Source of the DNA: Rhodanobacter sp. A1T4
Lineage (GTDB): Bacteria; Pseudomonadota; Gammaproteobacteria; Xanthomonadales; Rhodanobacteraceae
Length of the DNA: 64,000 nucleotides
NCBI RefSeq assembly: GCF_014207185.1
Contig: NZ_JACHCP010000006.1
Location: forward strand, 248,001-312,000
Direction: 5' to 3'
Position 1 is the stretch's first letter; each line of letters opens with the position of its first letter. The notes under the pieces were generated by a model. That model was not told where the DNA came from. It saw only the letters and a program-made list of their open reading frames with translations, and searched no databases. A program made the position numbers and the translations under genes. Shown piece by piece: positions 16,717 to 26,087 of the stretch.

Positions 16717-17829
16717 ATGATGGTTCGCCTCGGCAACACGCAAATCGGCCTGTTCCGCTATCTCGGCCTGTGGGCGGTGGTAGTGGTGGTGTTTACGATA
16801 CAGCGGTCCATGCAAGACGCGCTGTACGGAAATACCTGGTCGGTCTTCGATGACCTGCGCTGGTCGATGATCCAGTGGTATACGTGGGCAGCATTGGCGC
16901 CGATGGTGTTCCGGTTGGCAGCGAAGTATCCGATCCAGTCGCCGGTGCGCCTGCGCGGGCTGGGTATGCAATTGCCGGTGAGCGTGGGCGTGACTCTGCT
17001 GGCCATGTTCATTGGAGCGTTCGTGTCGACGCCGTTCGAACCGAGTTCGTTCGGTGAGCAGGTCAGACAGTTTCTCGGCCAGCATTTCGCCACCGGCTTG
17101 TTGGTCTACTGGTCGCTATTTGCGATTCAGCAGGCCATGCAGTTCCACGCGGAAAAGACCCGCCGCGAGATCGAAGCGATCCAGCTGGCGACGGAGCTTG
17201 CACAGTCGCGCCTGCGTGCGTTGAAGTCGCAACTGCAGCCGCATTTCCTGTTCAACACGCTGCACGCGATAGCGACGTTGCTGGACGAGGACACGTTGTC
17301 GGCTGAAGACATGCTGCTGCGCCTGAGCGACCTGCTGCGTGCATTCCTTGAGGACTACGACGGGCAGGAAATCAGTTTACGGCGGGAGCTGGTGCTGCTG
17401 GATCTCTATCTCGGCATCCAGCGCATACGCTTCAAGGATCGCCTCACCACGCAGATCTACGTCGCTCCGGATACGCTGGATTGCGCTGTGCCCAGCCTGA
17501 TCCTGCAGCCGATTGTGGAGAACGCCATCACCCATGGGATCGGCAAGCGAGTCGGTGTGGACTGCATCGAAATAGAAAGTCGGCGTGAGGGGGACACTCT
17601 GTGCATCGACGTGCGCAATCGCAACAGCACGCTGGAGGCTGGCGCAGCATCCACCTCGGGACACGGTATCGGGCTGTCGAACACCGAGCTACGCCTGCGC
17701 GAACTATATGGCGGTGTTGCGCAGGTTAACTTGGGGATGATTTGGCCTCAGGGCGTTATCTGCCGTCTTCGGCTGCCGTTTCGCGAGATCGAAGAGCCTG
17801 ACGATGCGCCCGAGGTCGCCTCCGCATGA
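16717..17829 (+). CDS. LytS/AlgZ-type sensor histidine kinase
   Basis: About 370 residues. Four hydrophobic segments fill the first 140 residues (LGLWAVVVVVFTIQ; WYTWAALAPMVFRL; SVGVTLLAMFIGAFV; TGLLVYWSLFAIQQ). The His_kinase domain follows: the phosphorylated His175 lies in KSQLQPHFLFNTLHAIATLL, the N box in ILQPIVENAITHGIGK, and the G box in GHGIGLSNTELRLRELYG. There is no long periplasmic sensor, so the signal may be perceived in the membrane. Start at the ATG pair 16717/16720. Its stop overlaps the response regulator start by 4 bp (ATGA), so the two are translationally coupled. Confidence 0.9.
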   Translation: MMVRLGNTQIGLFRYLGLWAVVVVVFTIQRSMQDALYGNTWSVFDDLRWSMIQWYTWAALAPMVFRLAAKYPIQSPVRLRGLGMQLPVSVGVTLLAMFIGAFVSTPFEPSSFGEQVRQFLGQHFATGLLVYWSLFAIQQAMQFHAEKTRREIEAIQLATELAQSRLRALKSQLQPHFLFNTLHAIATLLDEDTLSAEDMLLRLSDLLRAFLEDYDGQEISLRRELVLLDLYLGIQRIRFKDRLTTQIYVAPDTLDCAVPSLILQPIVENAITHGIGKRVGVDCIEIESRREGDTLCIDVRNRNSTLEAGAASTSGHGIGLSNTELRLRELYGGVAQVNLGMIWPQGVICRLRLPFREIEEPDDAPEVASA

Positions 17830-18614
17830 GCATCGCTACCCTGGTCGTGGACGACGAGCCGATCGCACGTCATGCCATTGTGCGGCTGCTGCGTGACGAT
17901 CCCGACATCGAGCTGTTGGCCGAGTGCGGTGATGGCGTGTCGGCGGTCGAGGCGATACGCAGTCAGTCACCGGACCTGGTTTTTCTCGACATCCAGATGC
18001 CTGCCATGAGCGGCATGGACGTGGCGGCGACCATTGGCGCAGAGCGCATGCCGGCGACGGTGTTTGTCACCGCCTTCGAGCAATATGCGGTGCGGGCATT
18101 TGAGGCGAATGCGGTGGATTACCTGGTGAAGCCGTTCAGTCGGGAGCGTTTCGCGAACACGCTGCGGCGCGTGAAGGCGCGGCTGTCGACCGGTGAGGGC
18201 GTAGGCGGGGTCGCCTCCGCGCAGATCCTGCAGGCGCTCGACGCCTTGCGCCAGCGCGATGACTACATCCAGCGCCTTCCCGTGCGCATCGACGAGCACA
18301 TCAGTTTTATCGACGTCGACCAGATCGTGTGGATCAAGGCCAGCGGCAACACCGTGCAGATCCACCTGGCCGATGGCGTCCACGAGATGCGAGAGACCAT
18401 GAGCGCGCTCGCAGCGCGCCTTGATCCGCGGCATTTCGCGCGCGTCCACCGCTCGGCAATTATCAACGTGCGCCGGATCCAGGCTATCCATCCGTGGTTC
18501 AACGGCTACCACGTCGTCACGATGGATACCGGCCAGAAGCTGCGCATGAGCCGCTACCAGCACGAGACCTTTCTGCGCCTGGCCTCGGCCAGCGGCGGGA
18601 AACGGGTGGAATAG
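17826..18614 (+). CDS. LytTR family response regulator
   Basis: A 262-residue regulator. The receiver domain has the acidic pocket VVDDEP, the phospho-acceptor Asp55 in LVFLDIQMPAMSG, Thr in FVTAFEQYA and Lys in VDYLVKPFSRE. The C-terminal LytTR DNA-binding domain (about 150-255) shows IDVDQIVWIKASGNTVQIH, then FARVHRSAIINVRRIQAIHPWFNGYHVVTMDTGQKLRMSRYQ. It is coupled to the LytS-type kinase by a 4-bp overlap. LytTR regulators bind direct repeats about 10-11 bp apart; the downstream M61 peptidase gene is a possible target (inference from position only). Confidence 0.92.
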   Translation: MSIATLVVDDEPIARHAIVRLLRDDPDIELLAECGDGVSAVEAIRSQSPDLVFLDIQMPAMSGMDVAATIGAERMPATVFVTAFEQYAVRAFEANAVDYLVKPFSRERFANTLRRVKARLSTGEGVGGVASAQILQALDALRQRDDYIQRLPVRIDEHISFIDVDQIVWIKASGNTVQIHLADGVHEMRETMSALAARLDPRHFARVHRSAIINVRRIQAIHPWFNGYHVVTMDTGQKLRMSRYQHETFLRLASASGGKRVE

Positions 18615-18762
18615 GGACGCGTGCGCAAACAGCCAAGTGCAGCATCACTCGCCGTGCTCGGATTCCCTCCCCATGTTGGGGGGAGAAATAAATCGGGCAC
18701 ATAAGTTTGTGCGGCGATGTTAAGTTGTGCGAATTCCTTGGATTTGCCTGTCGGAGTTCATC

Positions 18763-20712
18763 ATGTTGGTTGCCTCTTTCCCCCGGTCGCCGTCTGGCGC
18801 GCGCTGCATGCTTGTACGTCTTGTCGTGGCCATATCGATGGCTCTCGCGATCGGTAGCGTATGCGCACAGGAGCTGCGAACCGACCAGGTACCACCACCA
18901 CAGGACACGCCGTATCCCGGCACGATAGCGATTCATGTCGATGCCAGCGACACGGTACAGGGTATTTTTCGCGTGCACGAGACCATTCCGGTGAAGTCGG
19001 GTGCGTTGACATTGCTGTATCCGCAGTGGATTCCTGGCGACCATTCGCCGAGTGGTCCGATTGCCATGCTTGCCGGGCTCAAGCTCAGTGGCAACGGCAA
19101 GCCGCTGATGTGGAAGCGCGACAAGTACAACGTCTTCGCGTTCCATCTCGATGTACCGACCGGCGTGTCGAGCATCGACGTGGACTTTCAGTATCTGTCC
19201 GGTCGCAGCGGCGATTTCGATATCACCGACCGCATGATGGACATGGAATGGAGCAAGGTTTCGCTGTATCCGGCCGGCTATTTTTCGCGTGGTATCACCT
19301 TTGTGCCCAGCGTGACGCTGGCGCATGGCTGGCAGCTCGGCACCGCGCTGGAGACGACGTCTGAGTCGGGTGACACCACCACCTTCAAGCCGGTGACGTT
19401 CAACAATCTGGTTGATTCGCCGATCTACGCGGGCCAGTACTTCAAGCGCGTCGATCTCACGCCTGCCGGCGGCGCGCCGGTACATCTGGACATCGTGGCG
19501 GATGCACCGAAGTATCTGGAGATGACGCCCGAGCAGTTGAAGGTGCATCGGGCATTGGTGACGCAGGCGATCACGCTGTTTGGCTCGCATCACTACGACC
19601 ACTACGACTTTCTCTTTTCGCTTTCGGATCAGTTGGGCGGCAACGGCACCGAGCACCATCAGTCCAGCGAGGACGGTCTCGGTGCCGATTACTTCACGGC
19701 GTGGAGTGAGAACGCGCCCGATCGGGACCTGCTGGCGCACGAGTACACGCATTCGTGGAACGGCAAGTTCCGACGTCCGGCTGACCTGTGGACGCCCAAC
19801 TTCAACGTGCCGATGGGCGATTCCCTGCTATGGGTCTACGAGGGGCAGACACAGTATTGGGGTTTCGTGCTGACCGCGCGTTCCGGCATGTGGACGCCAC
19901 AGCAGTTTCGCGATGCGCTGGCGATGACAGCGGCCAATTACGAGCGTAACCGCGCCGGTTTCGCGTGGCGCACGCTCGAGGACACGACCAATGATCCCAC
20001 TGCTGCGCATCGCTCGGGCCTGCCGTATCGCAGCTGGCAGATGAGCGAGGATTATTACAGCGGCGGACAGATGATGTGGCTGGAGGTGGATAGCAAGCTG
20101 CGCGCTCTGACGAATGACCGCAAGTCGCTGGACGATTTCGCCCATGCGTTTTTCGGTGTCGACAATGGCAGCTACGTGACCAAGACTTACACCTTCGACG
20201 ACGTCGTGGCCGCATTGAACGGCGTGGCGCCTTACGACTGGGCCAGCTTCCTGCACGCCCGCGTTGATGCACTTAATCCGCCGCTCAATGGCATCGATGG
20301 CTCCGGATGGAAGCTGGTCTATACCGACAAGGAAAGCGACTACGAGAAGCAGTACAACAGCCAGCCGGAACCGCCGCGCCATCTGTACAACTTCACCTGG
20401 TCGATCGGTTTGACGATGGCAGACAAGGGACTGATCAACGACGTGAACTGGAATGGCGCGGCGTTCAAGGCCGGCGTCAGCAGCGGAGCCACCCTGGTCG
20501 CGGTGAACGGCCAGGACTATTCGAGCGACGTGTTGAAGAGCGCGATTGCGGCGGCCAAAGACAGCCAGTCACCAATCCAGCTGCTGCTGAACTACCAGGG
20601 CGGTTTCCGCACGGTGTCGGTGGATTATCACGGCGGCCTGCGGTACCCGCATCTGGTCCGCGTCGAGGGCACGCCGGATTACCTGAGCCAGATTATCGCG
20701 GCACGCAAATAG
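18763..20712 (+). CDS. M61 family metallopeptidase with C-terminal PDZ domain
   Basis: A 649-residue exported zinc aminopeptidase of the glycyl-aminopeptidase (M61) family. The signal peptide ends at GSVCA-QE. The metal site is HEYTH (His326, Glu327, His330) with Glu360 in WVYEGQTQYWG as third ligand, followed by the family helix EDYYSGGQMMWLEVDSKLR. A PDZ domain occupies the last 120 residues (AAFKAGVSSGATLVAVNGQ). Start 18763 has GGAG eight bases upstream. It follows the LytS/LytTR pair by 148 bp. A paralogue with the same layout lies at 28967-31036. Confidence 0.93.
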   Translation: MLVASFPRSPSGARCMLVRLVVAISMALAIGSVCAQELRTDQVPPPQDTPYPGTIAIHVDASDTVQGIFRVHETIPVKSGALTLLYPQWIPGDHSPSGPIAMLAGLKLSGNGKPLMWKRDKYNVFAFHLDVPTGVSSIDVDFQYLSGRSGDFDITDRMMDMEWSKVSLYPAGYFSRGITFVPSVTLAHGWQLGTALETTSESGDTTTFKPVTFNNLVDSPIYAGQYFKRVDLTPAGGAPVHLDIVADAPKYLEMTPEQLKVHRALVTQAITLFGSHHYDHYDFLFSLSDQLGGNGTEHHQSSEDGLGADYFTAWSENAPDRDLLAHEYTHSWNGKFRRPADLWTPNFNVPMGDSLLWVYEGQTQYWGFVLTARSGMWTPQQFRDALAMTAANYERNRAGFAWRTLEDTTNDPTAAHRSGLPYRSWQMSEDYYSGGQMMWLEVDSKLRALTNDRKSLDDFAHAFFGVDNGSYVTKTYTFDDVVAALNGVAPYDWASFLHARVDALNPPLNGIDGSGWKLVYTDKESDYEKQYNSQPEPPRHLYNFTWSIGLTMADKGLINDVNWNGAAFKAGVSSGATLVAVNGQDYSSDVLKSAIAAAKDSQSPIQLLLNYQGGFRTVSVDYHGGLRYPHLVRVEGTPDYLSQIIAARK

Positions 20713-20750
20713 GGCGGAACCAGTAGCGCTAGTGCTGATCTGAACGGTGG

Positions 20751-20781
20751 CGAGGGCATTCCTTCCTGAGGGCTGCCCTCG
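20751..20781 (+). terminator. Hairpin after the M61 gene
   Basis: CGAGGGC and GCCCTCG form a 7-bp stem about 40 bp after the stop codon, just before the convergent aldo/keto reductase gene. There is no U tract. Confidence 0.35.
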
Positions 20782-20809
20782 TTGCTAAACGTGTTGCGTC
20801 GGCCCAGCC

Positions 20810-21691
20810 TCAGCCCGGCGCGTTATCACCCGCGATGTGATCCAGCGTTTTCAGCGCGTCGTCTGGCAAGGCGATATCGACCGCCGCCAGATTCTCGCGC
20901 AGATGCGTTACGGATGAGGTGCCCGGAATCAGCAGGATGTTCGGGGAGCGCTGCAGCAACCAGGCGAGTGCCACCTGCATGGGCGTGGCATCGAGTTGCG
21001 CGGCAACATCGGAGAGTGCGGTTGATTGCAACGGTGTGAAACCACCGAGCGGGAAGAACGGTGCATAAGCGATACCCGCGGCGGCGAGTTCGTCGATCAG
21101 GGCGTCGTCGTTCCGGTGCGCGAGGTTGTACTGGTTCTGCACGCAGACGATATCCGCGATGGTGCGCCCCTCGGCGATCTGCTTGCGCGTCACGTTGCTC
21201 AAGCCGATATGGCGAACCAGACCTTGCTGCTGGAGCTCCGCAAGCACAGTTAGTGGCGCTTCGAGCGAGCCCTCGGCCGGGCCGTGAATACTGAACATCA
21301 GGCGCAGGTTGACGACATCGAGCACGTCCAACCCGAGGTTGCGCAGGTTGTCATGCACGGCGCGGGTCAGCTCTTCCGCTGAAAAGGCTGGATTCCACGA
21401 ACTGTCTTCGCCGCGGCGCGCCCCGATCTTGGTGACGATCACCAGATCGTCGGCGTACGGGTGCAGCGCTTCGCGAATGATCTGATTGGTGACATGCGGG
21501 CCGTAGAAGTCGCTGGTGTCGATGTGATCGATACCGCTGGCCACGGCCTCGCGCAGCACGGCGAGCGCACCGTCACGATCTTTCGGCGGCCCGAACACGC
21601 CTTTGCCGGCCAGTTGCATGGCACCGTAGCCCAGGCGCTTTACGATGCGATCGCCGAGCTTGAAAGTTCCGGCTTTGCGGATGTCTGTCAT
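20810..21691 (-). CDS. Aldo/keto reductase
   Basis: A 293-residue TIM-barrel NADPH-dependent oxidoreductase. It shows RLGYGAMQLAGKG, the catalytic Asp/Tyr in DHIDTSDFYGPH, the Lys in VIVTKIG, and the NADPH phosphate site LLIPGTSSVTHLREN. The usual tetrad histidine stretch (xxxYQLHR) reads VVNLRLMF instead, a variant seen in one AKR branch whose chemistry may differ from classical carbonyl reduction. It is divergent from a LysR regulator across 91 bp and convergent with the M61 gene. Confidence 0.9.
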   Translation of the reverse strand: MTDIRKAGTFKLGDRIVKRLGYGAMQLAGKGVFGPPKDRDGALAVLREAVASGIDHIDTSDFYGPHVTNQIIREALHPYADDLVIVTKIGARRGEDSSWNPAFSAEELTRAVHDNLRNLGLDVLDVVNLRLMFSIHGPAEGSLEAPLTVLAELQQQGLVRHIGLSNVTRKQIAEGRTIADIVCVQNQYNLAHRNDDALIDELAAAGIAYAPFFPLGGFTPLQSTALSDVAAQLDATPMQVALAWLLQRSPNILLIPGTSSVTHLRENLAAVDIALPDDALKTLDHIAGDNAPG

Positions 21692-21782
21692 GGTCTTTCT
21701 CTCAGGGTCTTTCTCATCAAGGGACCTGAAATATAGACACTCGACGCTTGTATGATAACCAGGCTAAATCGGCACGGGCCGT

Positions 21783-22712
21783 ATGGAAAATCGAACAATG
21801 CCGGCGAATCTTGCAGATCTCACGGCCTTCGTCGCTGTGGCCCGGGCAGGCGGGTTTCGCGATGCCGCCAGGAAGATGGACGGCAGCGCGTCCAGTCTGA
21901 GCGAGGCGGTGCGCCGGCTCGAGCGCGCGCTCGGCGTGAGGCTGCTCAACCGCACCACCCGCAGCGTGATGCCCACCGAAGCCGGCGCGCGACTGCTCGA
22001 TCGGCTTGGCCCTGCGCTGGGCGAAGTCGAGGCCGCGCTGGATGTGGTCAACGGTTTTCGCGACCGCCCAGCCGGTACGCTCCGGCTGAATGTGCCGGTG
22101 AGTGCGGCGCGGCTGGTCCTGCCGTACATCGTGCCGCCGTTTCTCGCGGCCTATCCCGACATCCGTCTGGAGATCATCGCCGAAGACAGCTTCGTCGACA
22201 TGCTCGCCGCGGGCTGTGATGCCGGCATTCGCTATGACGAACGGCTGGAGCAGGACATGATCGCCTTGCCGATCGGCCCGCGCGTGCAGTGCTATGCGAC
22301 GGCAGCGTCGCCGGCCTATCTCGACCGCTGCGGTCGCCCCGACCATCCGCGCGATCTGCTCGCCCATGCCTGCCTGCGCGGGCGGTTTGCCAGCGGTGCC
22401 ATGCATGCTTGGGAGTTCGAGCGTGATGGCGAGATCGTCACGGTGGAGCCTTCCGGTCCGCTGGTCGTTCGCATCGGCGCGGCTACCGATCTTGCCGTAG
22501 ACGCCGCCGTCGCCGGCTGCGGTGTCATCCAATTGTTCGAGGGCTGGCTGCGCCCGCATCTCGAAAGTGGTGCACTTGAACCGGTGTTGGAGCCCTGGTG
22601 GCAACGGTTCTCCGGGCCGTTTCTCTACTATCCGGGGCGCCACCATCTTCCTGCGCCGCTGCGCGCGTTTGTCGATTTCATCCAGGCGCAGCGTTCTTCG
22701 ATGGGAGACTAG
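21783..22712 (+). CDS. LysR family transcriptional regulator
   Basis: A 309-residue LTTR. The N-terminal helix-turn-helix is complete (LTAFVAVARAGGFRDAARKM, SSLSEAVRRLERALGVRLLNRTTR), followed by the periplasmic-binding-protein-like effector domain (GTLRLNVPVSAARLVLPYIVP, FLYYPGRHHLPAPLRAFVDF). It is divergent from the aldo/keto reductase and likely controls it. It resembles the group that regulates adjacent oxidoreductases in Proteobacteria. Confidence 0.9.
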   Translation: MENRTMPANLADLTAFVAVARAGGFRDAARKMDGSASSLSEAVRRLERALGVRLLNRTTRSVMPTEAGARLLDRLGPALGEVEAALDVVNGFRDRPAGTLRLNVPVSAARLVLPYIVPPFLAAYPDIRLEIIAEDSFVDMLAAGCDAGIRYDERLEQDMIALPIGPRVQCYATAASPAYLDRCGRPDHPRDLLAHACLRGRFASGAMHAWEFERDGEIVTVEPSGPLVVRIGAATDLAVDAAVAGCGVIQLFEGWLRPHLESGALEPVLEPWWQRFSGPFLYYPGRHHLPAPLRAFVDFIQAQRSSMGD

Positions 22713-22733
22713 CGGGCTTTTGTCGGGAGGGTT

Positions 22734-23576
22734 TTAACGCCGTGTTGCCAGTACGCCATCCAGCGCCAGCTGCGCCTTGAAGCCGGCTTTCTCCAGCCGC
22801 TTGGCCACCTCGTTGGGAACGTCGCGGCCACTGGTGAGTTTGTTCGGGCTGCCGGTGTAGTGGAACAGCCGGCCGCCGCGGCGCAGTACACGTGCCAGCT
22901 GATCGTAGAACACTTGCGAGTAGAGTTCGCCGGCGATGCCGAAGCGCGGCGGGTCGTGCAGCAGCGCGTCGACTGACGCGTCGGCAACCTGCGTGATTGC
23001 CTGCGACACATCGGCATGATTGAGCTGCAGGCGCCCGCCGCTGGCGAGCCCATCCGGATTGGGCGACCATGGATTGAGCGTGCGCAGCCACAACACGTCG
23101 GCGTTCTTTTCGAGCGACTGGATGTGCGCCACACCCGCCTCCAGGCAGCAGGCTGCGAAGTAGCCCAGTCCGCCGCAGGTATCGAGCACCACCTTGCCAC
23201 GCGGCTCGATCAGCGCCACTTTGCGGCGCGCATCCTCGAAGGGTGACTCTTTCGACGTCGGCAGCATCTTGATGCCGTCGATCTCGAACGTCGGTGCGCC
23301 CCATTCGGTGGGTACCAGCTTGATCAGCGAGCCAGCAAAGCGCGACACAGGCGCGAATTCCTCGCCGTCCCAGTAATAAATCGTGCGGTCTTTCAGCTTG
23401 GGCGGGTAGGGATAATGCTGGCCACGCCACTGCCAGGCGTCCATCTCCAGCGGCGTACTGGCGTTCGAGATCCCCAGATCCAGCGAGCCGATCCACTCGC
23501 CTGCGCCGGCATCGCGTGCAGCGAGCAAGGCATCGACGATGGGGCGCGTAAGCAGGGGGCTGGAGCAATGCGACAC
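22734..23576 (-). CDS. SAM-dependent methyltransferase resembling archaeal COG2521 proteins
   Basis: A 280-residue class I methyltransferase. Motif I is VVLDTCGGLGYFAACCLEAG, an acidic residue follows in SLEKNADVLWL, and motif IV is LLHDPPRFGIAGELYSQVFY. The chain TLNPWS, HDPPRF, AGELYS and RGGRLFHYTGSPN matches what I recall of the family described as predicted archaeal methyltransferase (COG2521). In a gammaproteobacterium this would be an unusual distribution. Substrate is unknown. It is convergent with the LysR gene (21-bp gap) and follows a second LysR gene on the same strand. Confidence 0.7.
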   Translation of the reverse strand: MSHCSSPLLTRPIVDALLAARDAGAGEWIGSLDLGISNASTPLEMDAWQWRGQHYPYPPKLKDRTIYYWDGEEFAPVSRFAGSLIKLVPTEWGAPTFEIDGIKMLPTSKESPFEDARRKVALIEPRGKVVLDTCGGLGYFAACCLEAGVAHIQSLEKNADVLWLRTLNPWSPNPDGLASGGRLQLNHADVSQAITQVADASVDALLHDPPRFGIAGELYSQVFYDQLARVLRRGGRLFHYTGSPNKLTSGRDVPNEVAKRLEKAGFKAQLALDGVLATRR

Positions 23577-23698
23577 GTGGGGTACTCCTGAAACCAGCGG
23601 TAGCTTGCCGCAACGCGATCAAGGCGCCGCATCGTAACCCACTGACGTGGCCGCCGCGGAATGCGCACGCCAGAGTCGCGGCCGACTAAAGTTATAGG

Positions 23699-24691
23699 TT
23701 ACGCGTGCTTCGATCGTCGAGCCGGTTTGCTTGGCGTGGCGGCACGCAGCCCACGTCGATGCAGAGTCTTCAATTCCTCCTCCGTAAGGCGGCAGGCGGC
23801 CGCATCGCCGGTCTGGGCCATCACGAAGTCGATGAATTTGCGCACGCGACTGGGTATCTCCGTACGCTGGGCGTAGTACATGTAAACGCCGTAGCGCTCG
23901 TTGAGTTGATCGAGCATCAAGGGCACCAGCGCTCCGCTGCGCAGATGGCGGGCGGCGCTGATGCTGTCGATCTGGCCCACGCCGAGCCCGGCTATCACGG
24001 CCTGGGTTTCGGCCTCGGGGTCGTTGCTGGTGAAGCCGGCTGGCAGGTCGCCGAAGCGCAACTCCCCCTCATGCAGGAACTCCCAGGGTGAGATGCGCCC
24101 GGTATTGGGGTGACGCGAACCGGTAAACAGATGTCCTTCCAGTTGCTCTCTTTGCGACGGTACACCGTGTTCGGCCAGATAGGCTGGGCTGGCGCATATG
24201 ATCAACTGGATGCGGAATAGTTCGCGTACCACCAGTTGGGCGTCGGGCGAAAAACCACTACGGAAGCCGATGTCGATGTCGCTACCGATCAGATCGGTAT
24301 AGCGGTCGTCCGACAACAACTCGACCATCACGCCCGGATACATTCGGCGGAACATCCCGATCAGCGGCAGCAGAAAGAGACGACCCAGACTCGGCGAAGC
24401 GGTGAGGCGGATAGTGCCTTGTTCCTCGGTGACCGCTTGTCGCGCATGCTGCCATGCGCTGTTGACGGTCTCGATGCCGGGCCGCACCTTGTCGGCGAAG
24501 CGGCGGCCCTCTTCGGTGAGGCTGCTTTTGCGCGTGCTGCGACGGAATAGCTGCACGCCCAGCTCGCGCTCGAGCTGGCGCACGGCCTTGCTGACGGCCT
24601 GCGGGGTGGTGCCCTGGGCCGAGGCGGTGCGGTTGAAGCTGCCCAGGTCGATCGCCTTGAGAAAAGTCTCGATCGCGCGGAGTCGATCCAT
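23699..24691 (-). CDS. LysR family transcriptional regulator
   Basis: A 330-residue LTTR. The DNA-binding domain (RLRAIETFLKAIDLGSFNRT, TPQAVSKAVRQLERELGVQL) and the effector domain (GTIRLTASPSLGRLFLLPLI) are complete. The C-terminus carries a basic tail (RRSKHA) of about 25 residues beyond the usual end. It is divergent from the zinc alcohol dehydrogenase across 101 bp, its probable target. Confidence 0.9.
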   Translation of the reverse strand: MDRLRAIETFLKAIDLGSFNRTASAQGTTPQAVSKAVRQLERELGVQLFRRSTRKSSLTEEGRRFADKVRPGIETVNSAWQHARQAVTEEQGTIRLTASPSLGRLFLLPLIGMFRRMYPGVMVELLSDDRYTDLIGSDIDIGFRSGFSPDAQLVVRELFRIQLIICASPAYLAEHGVPSQREQLEGHLFTGSRHPNTGRISPWEFLHEGELRFGDLPAGFTSNDPEAETQAVIAGLGVGQIDSISAARHLRSGALVPLMLDQLNERYGVYMYYAQRTEIPSRVRKFIDFVMAQTGDAAACRLTEEELKTLHRRGLRAATPSKPARRSKHA

Positions 24692-24792
24692 TGGAAACTC
24701 CTGGTTGTTTTTGAAAGCCGTTATTGAGACTACTACGGTTGCTTTACACGCCGTACTCTGAACGGGTTCCTATCCCCCTACGGAGATCTCCC

Positions 24793-25857
24793 ATGCTTCC
24801 CACTCTCAGCTATGCCGCCGCATCGGCCAAAGCCCCGTTGGCGCCATACCGCTTCGAGCGCCGCGATCCACGTGACCTCGACGTCGTGATCGACATCCTC
24901 TACTGCGGCGTCTGCCATTCGGACCTGCACACCGTGCGCGATGAGTGGGGCAAGGGCGAGTACCCGATCGTGCCGGGCCACGAGATCATCGGTCGCGTCA
25001 CCGCTGTTGGTAAGGGCGTGACCAAGTTCAAGGTGGGCGACATGGCCGGCGTCGGTTGTTTGGTCGACTCGTGCCGCGAATGCGCCAGCTGCAAGGAAGA
25101 CCTCGAGCAGTTTTGCGAGAACGGCTTCACTCTTACCTACGCCGGTAAGGATCGTCACGACGGTCGCGTCACTCAGGGCGGCTACTCGAGCCAGATCGTG
25201 GTGGACGAGGCGTTTACCCTGCGCATTTCCGACAAGCTCGATCCGGCCGCTGCAGCCCCGCTGCTGTGTGCCGGTATCACCACCTACTCACCGCTGAAGC
25301 ATTGGAAAGTAGGTAAGGGCAGCAAGGTCGGCGTGGTTGGTCTGGGCGGTCTGGGCCATATGGCGCTGAAGCTGGCGCATGCCTTTGGTGCCAAGGTGGT
25401 GCAGTTCACCACGTCCGAGTCCAAGCGCGAAGATGCGCTGCGCCTGGGCGCCGACGAGGTGGTGTTGTCCAACAACCCCGAGCAGATGAAGGCCCATGCG
25501 GGCACCTTCGATTTCATTCTGGATACCGTGTCGGCCAAGCACGATTTGGACGTCTATCTGCAGATGCTCAAGCGCGGCGGCACCATGACCCTGGTTGGCG
25601 TACCTGACAAGCCAGCTGAATTGGGCGCTGGCGCACTGATTTTCGGGCGTCGTTCGCTGGCCGGCTCACTGATCGGGGGTATTGCCGAGACGCAGGAGAT
25701 GCTCGATTTCTGCGCCGAGCACGGTATCGCCTCGGACATCGAGAAGATCAACATCCAGGACATCAACGAAGCCTACGAGCGCATGCTTAAGAGCGACGTG
25801 AAGTACCGCTTCGTGATCGACATGGCCAGCCTGAAAAAAGAGGGCGCCGCGGCCTGA
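24793..25857 (+). CDS. Zinc-dependent alcohol dehydrogenase (YahK/cinnamyl-type)
   Basis: A 354-residue MDR-superfamily enzyme. The catalytic zinc ligands lie in YCGVCHSDLHTV and VPGHEIIG, the structural zinc lobe in GVGCLVDSCRECASCKEDLEQFC, and the NADP-binding Rossmann motif in VGVVGLGGLGHMALKLA. The order and spacing fit the NADPH-dependent aldehyde reductase group (E. coli YahK, plant cinnamyl alcohol dehydrogenases), which detoxifies broad aldehydes. Start ATG 24793 has GGAG seven bases upstream. A hairpin terminator follows. It is divergent from the LysR regulator. Confidence 0.93.
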   Translation: MLPTLSYAAASAKAPLAPYRFERRDPRDLDVVIDILYCGVCHSDLHTVRDEWGKGEYPIVPGHEIIGRVTAVGKGVTKFKVGDMAGVGCLVDSCRECASCKEDLEQFCENGFTLTYAGKDRHDGRVTQGGYSSQIVVDEAFTLRISDKLDPAAAAPLLCAGITTYSPLKHWKVGKGSKVGVVGLGGLGHMALKLAHAFGAKVVQFTTSESKREDALRLGADEVVLSNNPEQMKAHAGTFDFILDTVSAKHDLDVYLQMLKRGGTMTLVGVPDKPAELGAGALIFGRRSLAGSLIGGIAETQEMLDFCAEHGIASDIEKINIQDINEAYERMLKSDVKYRFVIDMASLKKEGAAA

Positions 25858-25888
25858 TTCACCGAGGTTGGTTGACGCGCTATGCGAG

Positions 25889-25921
25889 AGAAGGCCGCCG
25901 CGAGGTGGCCTTTTCTTTTTT
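25889..25921 (+). terminator. Rho-independent terminator of the alcohol dehydrogenase gene
   Basis: AAGGCCGCC and GGTGGCCTT pair (one G-U) around GCGA, followed by TTCTTTTTT. Confidence 0.8.
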
Positions 25922-25990
25922 GTCGTGGATTCCGGTGACGACTGAACACCGTTCCGGCCACGTTTGAACATCCCTCTGGCGTTGAACATC
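25921..25990. repeat. Left array of transposon-end-like repeats
   Basis: Starting with TG at 25921, three imperfect units follow each other: GATTCCGGTGACGAC + TGAACACC, GTTCCGGCCACGTT + TGAACATC, CCTCTGGCGT + TGAACATC. The same units recur inverted at 28060-28138. Short tandem units inside TG/CA termini are typical of IS21-family ends; no istA/istB gene is present. Confidence 0.55.
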
Positions 25991-26087
25991 GTGCCGCTGT
26001 TGCTCAGTGGTTTCTATGCGAAGCCAGGTCTGCTTCGGTTGGAAGCGGACACCATCCAGCACCCAGAAGGGGCTGTGTTGTATCAAT

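Noticed and set aside
18667-18685. CTCCCC/GGGGAG hairpin after the LytTR gene
   Set aside because: Too short and followed by AAATAA rather than a U tract; not called as a terminator.
18517-19752. 411-codon minus-strand frame
   Set aside because: It is antisense to the LytTR regulator end and the M61 peptidase, with no recognisable motif.
21717-23622. Two ~310-codon minus-strand frames
   Set aside because: One is antisense to the LysR gene, the other is an alternative frame of the methyltransferase gene.
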